59,989 nt of DNA from JBCBSP01 sp964550935 (GTDB lineage: Bacteria > Pseudomonadota > Alphaproteobacteria > Caulobacterales > Maricaulaceae). Within the stretch, counting starts at the first letter, position 1, and each line of letters begins with the position of its first letter. The stretch covers positions 1 through 59,989 of the forward strand of contig CAZKBB010000009.1 of NCBI GenBank assembly GCA_964550935.1, written 5' to 3'. Both the position numbers and the translations under genes were made by a program. Of this stretch, positions 50,273-59,663 are shown piece by piece. The notes under the pieces were generated by a model. That model was not told the origin of the DNA and searched no databases. It saw only the letters and a list, made by a program, of their open reading frames with translations.

Positions 50273-51354
50273 AGCAGGGTCAGGCCGGACTTCGCCGCCT
50301 TCATCATCACGCTGGGAAGGCCCGCCTCGTCCAGATCGCCCAGCGCGACGAAGCCGCCCTCGGGCGGTCGCCAGCCCGGCGGGGCGGGCGCGCACAACAC
50401 GCGCAGCTCGAGCTGGAAATGGGTGAAGACATGGCGCACCGCGCCGGCCTCGCGCCAATCGGCCTCGAACGGGGCGTGGCCGCGCCAGTCCGGCGCCTCG
50501 CCGGTCCAGGGCGAACCGGGCAGCTCCATCATCGCGCCCAGAAGCCCCGCGTCGGGACGCCGGCGCAGCCAAAGCCCGTCCTCGCCGACAACATGAAAAC
50601 ACGCCCCGTGGCGCACCGGCTTCGGCGCCTTCTTCGCCTTGACCGGATAGCGCGTCTCGGTCCCCGCCGCGTGCGCCGCGCACGCCGTCGACCAGGGACA
50701 GGCGCTGCAGCGCGGCGATTTCGGCGTGCACACCGTCGCGCCCAGGTCCATCAAGCCTTGCGCGTAGTCGCCGGGCCGGGCCGGATCGGCGAGCCCGGCG
50801 GCGAGACGCTTTATCTCGGGCTTGGCCCTGGGAAGCGGCGTCTCGATCGCGAACAGGCGCGTGATGACGCGCTCCACATTGCCGTCGACGACGCTGGCGG
50901 GCTTGTCGAAGGCGGCGGCGCGCATGGCGTTCGCGGTGTACTCGCCGACCCCCGGCAAGGCTTGCAAACCCGCAAGGTCTTCAGGAAACCGGCCGTCCAG
51001 CTCATGCGCCACGACCCGGGCGCAGGCGTGCAGATTGCGCGCGCGGGCGTAGTAGCCAAGCCCCGCCCAGGCCGCGAGCACCTCCTCTCGCGGGGCGGAT
51101 GCGAGATCGTCCACCCGCGGCCAGCGCGCCAGGAACCGCTCCCAATAGGGTGTGGCGTGGGGCACGGTGGTCTGCTGCAGCATGATTTCCGAAAGCCACA
51201 CTGCGTACGGGTCGGCCTCGCGCCCCGCCGCGCGGTCCTCAGGCCGGATGCGCCAGGGCAGCGTGCGCCCTTCCCGGTCGTACCAGTCCAAAAGCGCCGC
51301 GCGCAGCGCTGCAGCTTTAATCCCGGCGGGCGTGATGTCGGCGCTGCGCGGCAT
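50269..51354 (-). CDS. mutY: A/G-specific adenine DNA glycosylase
   Basis: A 361-residue enzyme removing adenine mispaired with 8-oxoguanine. The helix-hairpin-helix (LQALPGVGEYTANAMRAAAF) with catalytic Asp in KPASVVDGNVERVITR, the catalytic Glu in WLSEIMLQQTTVPHATPYWE, and the 4Fe-4S cysteines (VCTPKSPRCSACPWSTAC) are present. The C-terminal Nudix-like 8-oxoguanine-reading domain starts near HGACFHVVGEDGLWLRRRPD. Start ATG 51354 follows the family; upstream frame extension is not used. Divergent from DUF721. Confidence 0.94.
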   Translation of the reverse strand: MPRSADITPAGIKAAALRAALLDWYDREGRTLPWRIRPEDRAAGREADPYAVWLSEIMLQQTTVPHATPYWERFLARWPRVDDLASAPREEVLAAWAGLGYYARARNLHACARVVAHELDGRFPEDLAGLQALPGVGEYTANAMRAAAFDKPASVVDGNVERVITRLFAIETPLPRAKPEIKRLAAGLADPARPGDYAQGLMDLGATVCTPKSPRCSACPWSTACAAHAAGTETRYPVKAKKAPKPVRHGACFHVVGEDGLWLRRRPDAGLLGAMMELPGSPWTGEAPDWRGHAPFEADWREAGAVRHVFTHFQLELRVLCAPAPPGWRPPEGGFVALGDLDEAGLPSVMMKAAKSGLTLL

Positions 51355-51430
51355 AGCGGCCTTTGCTAAAGCGACGAAACGGCGGACGCGGGGCTTGCCA
51401 CGCGGGGCGCGCGCCCTGACTGTAAGGCTG

Positions 51431-52012
51431 ATGAGCTTGGATCGCTTCCCCGTACGGTCAACGCCGTATCGCAGGCGCCTGGACGCGTCGAGCCTGAGCC
51501 CGGCCGAGCGCCTTGAGCGTCTGAGCTGGGCGGAGAGCCATCGCGGCCGCCGCGTCGCGCCGCCTGCGCGCTCAGCCGGAGAGGCCTGCGCCAAGGTCGT
51601 GCGCCCCCTCGCCAAGCGCTTCGGCCCCGGGGTGAGCGAGCTTGACGTCCATTGGCGCGAGATCGTCGGCGAGCCGTTGGCGGACTGGTCCAAGCCCGAG
51701 CGCTATCAGGGCGGCTCGTCCGGCTCGACGCTGGTGGTGCGCGCGCGCGGCCCGGCCGCAGCGCTGGTGGAGGCGCAGTCCGCGCGCATTCTGGAACGCG
51801 TCGCCGCCTATTCCGGCCGTCCAGTGAAGCGGCTGAAGATCGTGCAGGGCCCGATAGAGCCCGCAGGCGCGCCGGTCCGGCGCAAACCGCCTCAAAGGAT
51901 CGTGAAGGCGACCGGCCCGGCGCCGGAGACGGTGGAAACCGACCCGCACGCCCGGCTACAAACCATCTTGAACCGCTGGCGCGCGGCCTATGACACGCGC
52001 GGCGGCGACTGA
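51431..52012 (+). CDS. DUF721 (DciA-like) domain protein
   Basis: A 193-residue protein with a DUF721 domain, related to DciA, which helps load the DnaB helicase in many bacteria. Seen: GPGVSELDVHWREIVGEPLA with WSKPERYQGG, then GSTLVVRARGPAAALVEAQS and ILERVAAYSGRPVKRLKIVQ. The first 45 residues and the last 45 are low complexity. Located between mutY (divergent) and the DsbA-like gene, the common alphaproteobacterial order. A helicase-loader role is inferred. Confidence 0.8.
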   Translation: MSLDRFPVRSTPYRRRLDASSLSPAERLERLSWAESHRGRRVAPPARSAGEACAKVVRPLAKRFGPGVSELDVHWREIVGEPLADWSKPERYQGGSSGSTLVVRARGPAAALVEAQSARILERVAAYSGRPVKRLKIVQGPIEPAGAPVRRKPPQRIVKATGPAPETVETDPHARLQTILNRWRAAYDTRGGD

Positions 52013-52048
52013 CCCCAGCCCCGCCTTCCTGATCGGAGCGACCCGACC

Positions 52049-52816
52049 ATGACTCAGACCCGACGCTTCACCCCGCTCGCGGCGATCGCCGCCGGGCTCG
52101 CGCTGGCCGCCTGCGGCGGCGGCGGCGGCGGCTCCGATGCGGCCCAGACCGAGCGCACCGAGTTCGAGCGCGAGGGCGACTTCGCGAAGGGCTCGCCCGA
52201 CGCGCCGGTCACCATGGTCGAATACGCCTCGGTGGCGTGCGGCGGCTGCGCGGCCTTCCACCAGAACGCCATGCCCGCCGTTCAAGAGTATGTCGACAGC
52301 GGCGATGTCCGCTTCGTGTTCCGCGAAATGGTCACCGGCCAGCCCCAGCTCGCCGTGGCCGGCTTCATGCTGGCGCGCTGCGGCGCCGATGAGGGGCGCT
52401 ATTTCGACATCATCGACGTGGTGTTCGAGCAGCAGCGCGCTCTGTTCCAGGCCATGGGCGAAGGCCGGGCGACCGAACAGCTGCTCTCCATCGCGCGCTC
52501 CGCCGGCTTCACCGAGGAGGAGTTTCAAACCTGCCTCAGCGATGAAGCCGTCCTGGAAGAGGTGCGCGAGGCCAACGACGCCGCAGTGAATGCAGGGGTG
52601 CGCTCCACGCCGACCTTCATCTTCAACGGCGTGGAGATCGACATGCAGCGCTCGCCCGAGGAGGGCGCGGGCATGGTCTACTACGCCGGCGGCGAGCCGA
52701 TCCGCGACGAGCAGGGCCTTATCCCCGCCGCGCCGGGATACTCCGGAGACTCGTTCGAGCGAATCATCATGTACTTCAAGGCTCGCGCCGAAGGATCGGG
52801 CGTATCGGAAGGCTGA
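52049..52816 (+). CDS. DsbA-family thioredoxin-fold lipoprotein
   Basis: A 255-residue periplasmic thiol oxidoreductase. A lipobox signal (AAGLALAACGGG) predicts lipid attachment at about Cys22, then glycine spacer. The thioredoxin-fold active site is VACGGCAAFHQ (CGGC), and the cis-Pro segment is VRSTPTFIFNGVEIDMQ. FREMVTGQPQLAVAGFMLAR is the helical insertion. CGGC differs from the usual CPHC, so redox behaviour may differ. It probably cotranscribes with DUF721 and smc. Confidence 0.87.
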   Translation: MTQTRRFTPLAAIAAGLALAACGGGGGGSDAAQTERTEFEREGDFAKGSPDAPVTMVEYASVACGGCAAFHQNAMPAVQEYVDSGDVRFVFREMVTGQPQLAVAGFMLARCGADEGRYFDIIDVVFEQQRALFQAMGEGRATEQLLSIARSAGFTEEEFQTCLSDEAVLEEVREANDAAVNAGVRSTPTFIFNGVEIDMQRSPEEGAGMVYYAGGEPIRDEQGLIPAAPGYSGDSFERIIMYFKARAEGSGVSEG

Positions 52817-52875
52817 GCGCCCCTGGACAAGCGGACCGACAGACGTCCGCCCCGCTGGGGGCTGTGGAGGGTGGT

Positions 52876-55800
52876 TTGAAGTTCACCCAGCTGCGTCTGG
52901 TCGGGTTCAAATCCTTTGTCGACCCCGCCGAGCTCCGGATCGATCCGGGGCTGACCGGCGTGATCGGCCCGAACGGCTGCGGCAAATCCAACCTGCTTGA
53001 GGCTCTGCGCTGGGTCATGGGCGCCACGTCCGCGAAGTCGCTGCGCGGCGGCGGGATGGAGGACGTGATCTTCGCAGGCACAGACGCGCGCCCGGGACGG
53101 GATCGCGCGGAGGTGACGCTGAGCGTCGACAATTCCGACCACACCGCCCCGGCGCGCTTCAACGATGCGGAGATGCTCGAGGTCGTGCGCCGGATCACGC
53201 GCGGCAAGGGCTCGGACTACCGCATCAACGGCGAAGAGGTGCGCGCGAAGGACGTCCAGCTTCTCTTCGCCGACGCCGGCACAGGGGCGAACTCGCCCGC
53301 CCTCGTCCGCCAAGGCCAGATCTCCGAGCTGATCAACGCCAAGCCTGAAAACCGCCGCCGCGTCCTGGAGGAGGCCGCCGGCGTGGCGGGCCTGCGTGCG
53401 CGCCGGCGCGAGGCGCAGCTGAAGCTCAACGCCGCCGAAGCCAATCTCGACCGCCTCGGCGAGGTGATCGACGAGCTGGAGACGCGCTGGCGCTCGCTGC
53501 AGCGTCAGGCGCGCGAGGCCTCGCGCTATCGCAAGCTGTCACAGGACATCCGCGCGCTGGAGGCGGTGGTCTGGCTTGGCCGTTGGACCTCCGCACGCGA
53601 AGCCGAGGCTGAGGCCGAGCAGGCCCTCGCCGAAATCGAGCAGGTCGCCGGTGAGGCCATGCGTGCAGCCGCGTCGGCCACCAGCGCGGCCGAAGCGGCC
53701 GGATCGAAACTCCAACCCTTGCGTGAGGCCGAAGCCGAAGCCGCCGCGGCCCTGCGCCTGATCGAGCGAGAGCGCGACGGGCTGGAGCGCGACGTGGAGA
53801 CGGCGAAATCCGAGATCGAGCGCCTGGACGCCCGCGCGCACGAACTGGCCGCCTCGGCCGAACGCGAGGACGAACTGTCGCAGGAGGCGCGCGAGGCGCT
53901 GGAGCGCGCATCGAGCGGTCTGGCGCGGGTGCGGGACGAGGCCGAGGGCGACGCCGGCGCGCTGGAGCGCGCCGAAGCCGCGCTGAGACACGCCGACGCC
54001 AAGCGCGAAGAGGCTGAAGCCCGGCTCGACAAGCGCTCCAGCGCGGCGGCCGACGCCCGCGCCGCCAGGGCGGGCGCCGCGCGTGACGCCGACGCCGCGC
54101 AAGCCCGCGCCGAACGCGCCGAACGCGCGCTGGACGAGGCCAGGGCCGCGCTCGAGGCTGCAGGCGGTGAAGCCTCTCCCGATCTTGAGGCCGCCGAGCG
54201 CGAGGCCGAAAGCGCCCGCGCCGCGGTTGAAACCGCGCGGCAGGCTCACGAAGCCGCCGAAGCCGCGGCCGGCGAACGGCGCGAGGCGGCCGAGGCCGCC
54301 GCCGCGGCCGCACGCGAAGCGAAGGCCGAGGAAGACGCGCTGGCGCGCGAGCACGACAGCCTGTCGCGCATGCTTTCAGGCGGCGAGGCCGACGCCCATC
54401 AGGCGCTGGATCAGGTCACGGCCAAGCCCGGCTATGAGCAGGCGCTCGCCGCCGCGCTTGGCGATGAGCTTGAAGCCTCGCTCGCGCCTGAGGCCCAGCG
54501 CCGCTGGACCGGATCGCGCTTGCGCGCACAGGCCTTCGCCGGCGAGGCGACGCCGCTGAGCGATCTGGTCGACGCGCCCGAGGCGCTGACCGCGCGGCTC
54601 GCCGCGATCGGCGTCGTCGAGGACGAGGCGGCGCTCGATCGCCTGGCCGGCGCGCTGCAGCCCGGCCAGCGCCTCGTCACCAAGGACGGGGCCATCCGGC
54701 GCTGGGACGGCTATGCGAGCGAGGCCGGCGCGCCGAGCGCGGCGGCGCTGCGCCTTGAAACGCGCAACCGGATCGCCGAGATTGAGTCCGAGCTGGCCCC
54801 GGCGCGGGCCAAACGCGCCAAGGCGCAAGCGGCCGCCGAAGAGGCCGCGTCCGCGCTGCAAAACGCGGAAGCCGCCGATCGCGAAGCGCGCCAGGGCGCG
54901 CGCGAGGCCGAAGCGCGCGCTGGCGAGACCGAGCGCCGGCTCAACGCAGTCTCCGCCGAAGCCGCCCGCGCCGAGGCGCGCCAGGCAAGTCTTCTTGAGG
55001 CGCTTCAGCGCGCCGAGGCCGCCCACGCCGAAGCGCGCGCCGAAGCCGAACGCGCCGAGGCCGCGCGCGCCGAGGCCGACACCGCCGATGACGGGTCGCA
55101 AGCGCTGGAGGCCGCGCGCGCCGAGGCGGAAGCCGCGCGCGCGACCGCCGCCGACGCCCGCGCCGCGCTGGAGAGCGTCAAACGTGACGCCCAGGGTCGG
55201 CGCCATCGCATCGCCGCGCTGGAGCGCGAAGAGGCCGACTGGAAACGCCGCGCCGAGGCGGCCGCGTCGCGCAGCGCTCAGATGAAGGCCGACCAGGCCG
55301 CCGCGCTTGAGGCGCTAAAGACCGCGCGCGGCAAGCCGGCCGAACTCGAAGCCCGCCGCGAGGCGCTTTACGAAAAGCTCGGCGAGGCCGAATCGAAGGC
55401 CCGCCTCGCCCGCGACGCGGTCGCCGAGGCCGAGGCCGGCATGCGCGACGCCGACGGGCTGCAGCGCGCCGCCGAGAAGGAGGCCTCGCAGGCCCGGGAA
55501 GCGCGCGCGGGCGCGGCGGCCAAGCTCGACGCCGCGCGCGAGCGCGTCACCGAAACTCGCGAGCGCCTTGAGGACGCCACCGGCGAGACGCCAGAGGCGC
55601 TGTCCACCCGCGCGGACGACAACGAATACGCCGGCCTGTCCGCAGACGAGGTGGAGCGCCGGCTCGACGAGGCGCGCCTGGCGCGCGAACGCCTGGGCGC
55701 GGTCAATTTGCGCGCCGACGCCGAGTGCGAGGAGCTGCAGGGCGAGCGCGAGCGCCTGACCAAGGAGCGCGACGAGCTGCTTGAAGCGGTCTCGCGCCTG

Positions 55801-56319
55801 CGCAAGGCCGTCGACACGCTGTCCCGCGAGGGGCGCGCGCGCCTGATGGAGGCGTTCGAAACCGTGGACGGGCATTTCCGCACCCTGTTCGAGACGCTGT
55901 TCGGGGGCGGGCGCGCGGAGCTGCACCTGACCGAGAGCGACGACCCGCTGGAGGCGGGCCTTGAAATCATGGCCTGCCCACCGGGCAAGAAGCTGGAATC
56001 GATGTCGCTGATGTCCGGCGGAGAGCAGGCGCTGACCGCCACAGCGCTGATCTTTGCGGTCTTCCTGTCCAATCCCGCGCCGGTATGCGTGCTCGACGAG
56101 GTCGACGCCCCGCTCGACGACGCCAATGTGGACCGCTTCTGCCGCATGCTCGACGAGATGCGCCGGCTCACCGAAACGCGCTTTCTGGTCATCACCCACA
56201 ACGCGGTCACGATGTCGCGGATGGACCGTCTGTTCGGCGTGACCATGGCCGAGCGCGGCGTCTCTCAGCTCGTCAGCGTGAACCTGAAGACCGCCGAAGC
56301 GCTGGCGGCCGCCGAGTAA
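52876..56319 (+). CDS. smc: Chromosome segregation protein SMC
   Basis: A 1147-residue condensin ATPase. Walker A is IGPNGCGKSNLLEALRWVM near residue 36; long heavily charged, Ala-rich coiled coils run either side of a hinge near residues 500-620 (TAKPGYEQALAAALGDELEA); the ABC signature LMSGGEQALTATAL and Walker B VCVLDEVDAPLDDANVDRF close the head. TTG 52876 (reading MKFTQLRLVGFKSF) is chosen over GTG 52864 because GGAGG lies five bases upstream and homologues start there. ScpA and ScpB are not in the window. Confidence 0.95.
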   Translation: MKFTQLRLVGFKSFVDPAELRIDPGLTGVIGPNGCGKSNLLEALRWVMGATSAKSLRGGGMEDVIFAGTDARPGRDRAEVTLSVDNSDHTAPARFNDAEMLEVVRRITRGKGSDYRINGEEVRAKDVQLLFADAGTGANSPALVRQGQISELINAKPENRRRVLEEAAGVAGLRARRREAQLKLNAAEANLDRLGEVIDELETRWRSLQRQAREASRYRKLSQDIRALEAVVWLGRWTSAREAEAEAEQALAEIEQVAGEAMRAAASATSAAEAAGSKLQPLREAEAEAAAALRLIERERDGLERDVETAKSEIERLDARAHELAASAEREDELSQEAREALERASSGLARVRDEAEGDAGALERAEAALRHADAKREEAEARLDKRSSAAADARAARAGAARDADAAQARAERAERALDEARAALEAAGGEASPDLEAAEREAESARAAVETARQAHEAAEAAAGERREAAEAAAAAAREAKAEEDALAREHDSLSRMLSGGEADAHQALDQVTAKPGYEQALAAALGDELEASLAPEAQRRWTGSRLRAQAFAGEATPLSDLVDAPEALTARLAAIGVVEDEAALDRLAGALQPGQRLVTKDGAIRRWDGYASEAGAPSAAALRLETRNRIAEIESELAPARAKRAKAQAAAEEAASALQNAEAADREARQGAREAEARAGETERRLNAVSAEAARAEARQASLLEALQRAEAAHAEARAEAERAEAARAEADTADDGSQALEAARAEAEAARATAADARAALESVKRDAQGRRHRIAALEREEADWKRRAEAAASRSAQMKADQAAALEALKTARGKPAELEARREALYEKLGEAESKARLARDAVAEAEAGMRDADGLQRAAEKEASQAREARAGAAAKLDAARERVTETRERLEDATGETPEALSTRADDNEYAGLSADEVERRLDEARLARERLGAVNLRADAECEELQGERERLTKERDELLEAVSRLRKAVDTLSREGRARLMEAFETVDGHFRTLFETLFGGGRAELHLTESDDPLEAGLEIMACPPGKKLESMSLMSGGEQALTATALIFAVFLSNPAPVCVLDEVDAPLDDANVDRFCRMLDEMRRLTETRFLVITHNAVTMSRMDRLFGVTMAERGVSQLVSVNLKTAEALAAAE

Positions 56320-56366
56320 CGCACTTAAGGCATCAAAATCAATACTTTGAGGGCGGGCTTGGCTTG

Positions 56367-56394
56367 CTTGACAGGGTATGACCCCCCTTATAGG
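56367..56394 (+). promoter_or_regulatory. Promoter of the F0 ATP synthase operon
   Basis: CTTGAC (56367-56372) and TATAGG (56389-56394), 16 bases apart, form a recognisable housekeeping promoter 50 bases before atpI. The 125-base gap after smc otherwise shows no terminator or gene. Confidence 0.6.
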
Positions 56395-56444
56395 GTGCGC
56401 CCGCCTGACGGGGGGAGGTCTCCCGTAAAGGCCCGCCGTTCACC

Positions 56445-56789
56445 ATGCCCCGCCGAGACACGCCGGACCCTTCCGATCTGACCGACCGCGACGACTTCGA
56501 GCGGCGCCTGGCCGCCAAGCTTGACGCGCGGCGCGCCGAGGACGAGAAGGCGAACCGCCCGCCATCGGGCTGGGCGTTGGGGATCCGGTTCGGGTCGGAG
56601 TTCGCAGGCGGCGTCCTCATCGGCGCCGGGCTCGGTCTCCTGCTGGACTGGTGGCTGGGCTGGACGCCCTGGGGGCTTCTCGGCGGCGTAGGGTTTGGAT
56701 TCGCAGCCGGCGTGACCAATGTGGTCCGTGCGGCGCAGAACGTGAACGCCGCTGGCGTCGCCGGAGATGGATCCGGGGACGACGCTTAA
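56445..56789 (+). CDS. atpI: AtpI/AtpZ-like F0 assembly protein
   Basis: A 114-residue protein with an acidic, charged N-terminal half (DRDDFERRLAAKLDARRAED) and two membrane helices (FAGGVLIGAGLGLLLDWWLG; GLLGGVGFGFAAGVTNVV). The layout is that of AtpI, which helps assemble the c-ring or move magnesium, in alphaproteobacterial F0 operons. Leads the atpI-atpB-atpE-atpF'-atpF cluster. Confidence 0.87.
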   Translation: MPRRDTPDPSDLTDRDDFERRLAAKLDARRAEDEKANRPPSGWALGIRFGSEFAGGVLIGAGLGLLLDWWLGWTPWGLLGGVGFGFAAGVTNVVRAAQNVNAAGVAGDGSGDDA

Positions 56790-56845
56790 GGCGCATGGAT
56801 TGAGGACGAGGCGCGAGCGGCGCGCCGCATGAAGAGGTCACGGGC

Positions 56846-57622
56846 GTGGCGGAAGCAACCAACCCGATCAAGCAGTTCGAGATCAAAACCGTTCAGGAAC
56901 TCTCGATCGGCGGCGTGGACATCTCGTTCACGAACTCGAGCTATTTCATGCTGGTCGCCGTGGTGTTGAGCGCCGGCCTGCTCTCGCTCGCCATGAGCAA
57001 GCGCGCGCTGGTGCCCGGCCGCGCGCAGTCGGTGGCCGAGCTGCTCTACGAATTCGTCGCGGGCATGATCTGCTCCACCGCGGGCAATGACGGGCTTCGC
57101 TTCTTCCCGCTGGTGTTCACGATTTTCGCCTTCGTGCTGACCGCGAACATGCTGGGCATGTTCCCCTATTTCCCGGGGCCGGGCTTCGCCGGCTTCACGG
57201 TGACGAGCCATCTGATCGTGACCGCTGCGCTGGCCATCATCGTGATGTCCGTGCTGATCGTTTACGGCCTGTTCAAGCACGGGCTCGGCTTCCTGAGGGT
57301 GTTCGTGCCGTCCGGCGTGCCGGTGGTGATCCTGCCCTTCGTGGTGGTGATCGAGGTGATCTCCTTCCTGTCGCGCCCGGTCAGCCTTTCGGTGCGTCTG
57401 TTCGCCAACATGCTCGCGGGCCACATCCTGTTGAAGGTGTTCGCCGGCTTCATCGTCATGCTCGGCGCGGCCGGCGCGGGCTGGGCGGTCGTGGGCGTCT
57501 TGCCTTTCTTCATGCTCGTCGCGATCACGGCGCTGGAGTTTCTCGTCGCCTTTCTCCAGGCCTATGTGTTCGCCGTTCTCACCTGCATCTACCTAAGCGA
57601 CGCCTTGCATCCAGGCCACTAA
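56846..57622 (+). CDS. atpB: ATP synthase F0 subunit a
   Basis: A 258-residue proton-channel subunit. The essential arginine is in PVSLSVRLFANMLAGHILLK; five to six membrane helices can be traced, and NMLGMFPYFPGPGF and FLQAYVFAVLTCIYLSDALH are family blocks. It starts at GTG 56846 with an AGAGG site. Spacing to atpE is 67 bases. Confidence 0.94.
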   Translation: MAEATNPIKQFEIKTVQELSIGGVDISFTNSSYFMLVAVVLSAGLLSLAMSKRALVPGRAQSVAELLYEFVAGMICSTAGNDGLRFFPLVFTIFAFVLTANMLGMFPYFPGPGFAGFTVTSHLIVTAALAIIVMSVLIVYGLFKHGLGFLRVFVPSGVPVVILPFVVVIEVISFLSRPVSLSVRLFANMLAGHILLKVFAGFIVMLGAAGAGWAVVGVLPFFMLVAITALEFLVAFLQAYVFAVLTCIYLSDALHPGH

Positions 57623-57689
57623 GGCCGGGCGCGCGAAGGCCCCGCAAAACCCCTATCCATCCGCATCGTTCATCCAGAGGAGTTTCAAC

Positions 57690-57917
57690 ATGGAAGCGGA
57701 AGCCGCGAAGTACATCGGCGCTGGTCTGGCCACCTTCGGGATGCTGGGCGCCGCGCTCGGCGTGGGCAATATCTTCTCCAGCTTCCTGCAGGGCGCGCTG
57801 CGCAATCCGGCCGCTGCGCAGGGACAGTTCGGCAACCTCATCTTCGGCTTCGCCGTGACTGAGGCGCTGGGCATCTTCTCCCTGCTCATCGCGCTGCTCT
57901 TGCTCTTCGTCGTCTAA
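57690..57917 (+). CDS. atpE: ATP synthase F0 subunit c
   Basis: A 75-residue two-helix hairpin. The proton-carrying glutamate is Glu58 in GFAVTEALGIFSLLIALLLL, the loop is GALRNPAAAQG, and helix 1 carries the glycine-rich packing motif (LGAALGVGNIFS). No sodium-type ligand set is apparent, so it is a proton type. AGAGGAG precedes the ATG. A 123-base gap follows before atpF', with nothing else in it. Confidence 0.95.
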   Translation: MEAEAAKYIGAGLATFGMLGAALGVGNIFSSFLQGALRNPAAAQGQFGNLIFGFAVTEALGIFSLLIALLLLFVV

Positions 57918-58040
57918 CACCGACGCCGAGCAAGCCTGGAGGAACGACGCGCGCCGCGCCGGTGGACCCGGCGCGGCGAGCGCGCGCCCCCCGCCCTTGA
58001 AGGCCGGCCTGTCGCCGGCTCGACCGCCAGGGAGCCCGTC

Positions 58041-58637
58041 TTGACGGCCGCTCAGTCCGACACCGACACCCAAGGCCAGACCGCGGCCGACGCCTACCAG
58101 GCCGGCCCCGCGCAGGTTGCGGAGACCGCCGGGGAGACCGTCTTCCCGCCGTTCGACGCGTCGACCTTCACCTCCCAGCTGTTCTGGCTCGCGATCAGCT
58201 TCGTGCTGCTCTACGTGCTTCTGTCGCGCTTCGTGCTGCCGCGCATCGGCTCGGCCATCGAAGAGCGCCGCGACCGCATCGCCGATGACATCGATGCGGC
58301 CCAGCAGATGAAGACACAGGCCGAAGAGACCGCCCAGGCTTACGAGAAGGCGCTGGCCGACGCGCGCGCCAAGGCCCAGGCCCTCGCCGCCGAAGCCAAG
58401 GCCGACGCCGACAAGGAGATCGCCGCGGAGATCGACGAGCTCGACCGCGAGCTGGACGCCCGCCAGGCCGAAGCCGACGCGCGCATCCGAGAGGCGCGCG
58501 ACAAGGCGCTTGAAGAGGTCAAATCGATCGCGATCGGCGCGGCGTCCGCCGTGACCGAACAGCTCGCCGGGCTGGAGGTCTCCGAAGCCGACGCCAAGAA
58601 GGCCGTCAACGCCAGCGACAAGGAGGCCGGCCGATGA
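58041..58637 (+). CDS. atpF': ATP synthase F0 subunit b'
   Basis: A 198-residue b-type stalk subunit. A long disordered N-terminus (about 50 residues) precedes one membrane helix (QLFWLAISFVLLYVLLSRFV), then a long charged coiled coil (EERRDRIADDIDAAQQMKTQ onward). The extended N-terminus is usual for b' in alphaproteobacteria. TTG 58041 follows AGGGAG. Its stop overlaps atpF (ATGA). Confidence 0.9.
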   Translation: MTAAQSDTDTQGQTAADAYQAGPAQVAETAGETVFPPFDASTFTSQLFWLAISFVLLYVLLSRFVLPRIGSAIEERRDRIADDIDAAQQMKTQAEETAQAYEKALADARAKAQALAAEAKADADKEIAAEIDELDRELDARQAEADARIREARDKALEEVKSIAIGAASAVTEQLAGLEVSEADAKKAVNASDKEAGR

Positions 58638-59128
58638 GCGCGCTTCTCGCCGACACCAGTTTCTGGACCTTCATCGGTCTGGTCGTCTTTCTCGGCGTGC
58701 TGATCGTTTTCGGCGTGCCGAAGATGCTCGCCAAGGCGCTGGACGACCGCGCGGAGACGATCCGGCGCGAGCTCGACGAGGCCCGCCGGTTGCGCGAGGA
58801 GGCCCAGGAGAGGCTGGCCTCGTACGAGCGCCGCCAGCGCGAGGCCGCGAGCGAAGCCGAAGAGATGATCAAGCAGGCCAAGGCCGAAGCGGATTATCTG
58901 CGCAAGCAGGCCCGTGAAGAGCTGCGCGAGCGCATGGAGCGCCGCACCGCCATGGCCGAGCAACGCATCGCTCAGGCCGAGGCCCACGCCGCCAAGGAGG
59001 TCCGCGCCAAAGCCGCCGAGCTGGCCGTGGCCGCGGCCGAAGAGCTTCTTAGGAGCAAGCTCACCAAGACCCAGCGCAACGCGCTCGTCAAAAGCGACAT
59101 CGCCGCCCTGCCCGACAAGCTGAACTAG
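58634..59128 (+). CDS. atpF: ATP synthase F0 subunit b
   Basis: A 164-residue stalk subunit with an N-terminal membrane helix (FIGLVVFLGVLIVFGVPKML) and a coiled-coil body (ELDEARRLREEAQERLASYE; AEEMIKQAKAEADYLRKQ). It pairs with b' to link F0 to F1. F1 genes are not in the window, as expected for the split alphaproteobacterial arrangement. Last gene of the operon before a strong terminator. Confidence 0.92.
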   Translation: MSALLADTSFWTFIGLVVFLGVLIVFGVPKMLAKALDDRAETIRRELDEARRLREEAQERLASYERRQREAASEAEEMIKQAKAEADYLRKQAREELRERMERRTAMAEQRIAQAEAHAAKEVRAKAAELAVAAAEELLRSKLTKTQRNALVKSDIAALPDKLN

Positions 59129-59151
59129 GCGGCGACGAGATCGGAACGACG

Positions 59152-59182
59152 AAAAGCCCGGCGCGACGCGCCGGGCTTTTTT
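59152..59182. terminator. Strong bidirectional terminator after the F0 operon
   Basis: AAAAGCCCGGCGCG (59152-59165) and CGCGCCGGGCTTTT (59167-59180) pair perfectly around a one-base centre, followed by TT. The matching A and T flanks let it end transcripts of both the F0 operon and the convergent membrane protein gene. Confidence 0.85.
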
Positions 59183-59205
59183 CGGTCGCGATGTACGCGC
59201 GGGCC

Positions 59206-59484
59206 CTATTTGTGAAACCGGTCGAAGATGTGGCGCACGCGCTTCCAGACGCCGGGATGGCGCTGGAGATAGCCCGTGATCAGGGCGTGGGCGCGCTTGG
59301 AGCTGGCCGCGAGCAGGATCAGCGAGACGATGAAGAGCGGCAGGCCGAGCGGGATCGGCAGGAAGAAAAGCGGTACCGCAATCGCCATCAGGAACAGGGC
59401 GAGCGCGATGAAGATGCCGCGCAGGACGGTCTGAACCACATGGTTCATTCCGCTCTTGGCCCAGTTGTTCGCAGGGTCGTTCAT
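59206..59484 (-). CDS. Small two-helix membrane protein, unknown
   Basis: A 92-residue protein from ATG 59484 (MNDPANNWAKSG) with two membrane helices (GIFIALALFLMAIAVPLFFL; LGLPLFIVSLILLAASSKR) and a basic C-terminus (QRHPGVWKRVRHIFDRFHK). The layout recalls small PGPGW-like transmembrane proteins but lacks that motif. An ATG at 59505 is also possible. It ends at the shared terminator. Function unknown. The gap 59485-59663 holds no gene; TTTCTATATAGG near 59540 may be promoter-like. Confidence 0.6.
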   Translation of the reverse strand: MNDPANNWAKSGMNHVVQTVLRGIFIALALFLMAIAVPLFFLPIPLGLPLFIVSLILLAASSKRAHALITGYLQRHPGVWKRVRHIFDRFHK

Positions 59485-59663
59485 CGCCACGGACGCGGAC
59501 TCCAACGGGACAGGGTCGCAAGCCTTAGGACCGCGACCCTTTCTATATAGGAAGCCTAACGATCCGCGGCGCCGCGCGCACCGCGAACCGGTCAGGCGAA
59601 CTGCAGTCCGCCCGATCTGTTGCGCGCGCGCATCAGCTGTGGCGGATGAGCCACGGTACTGGA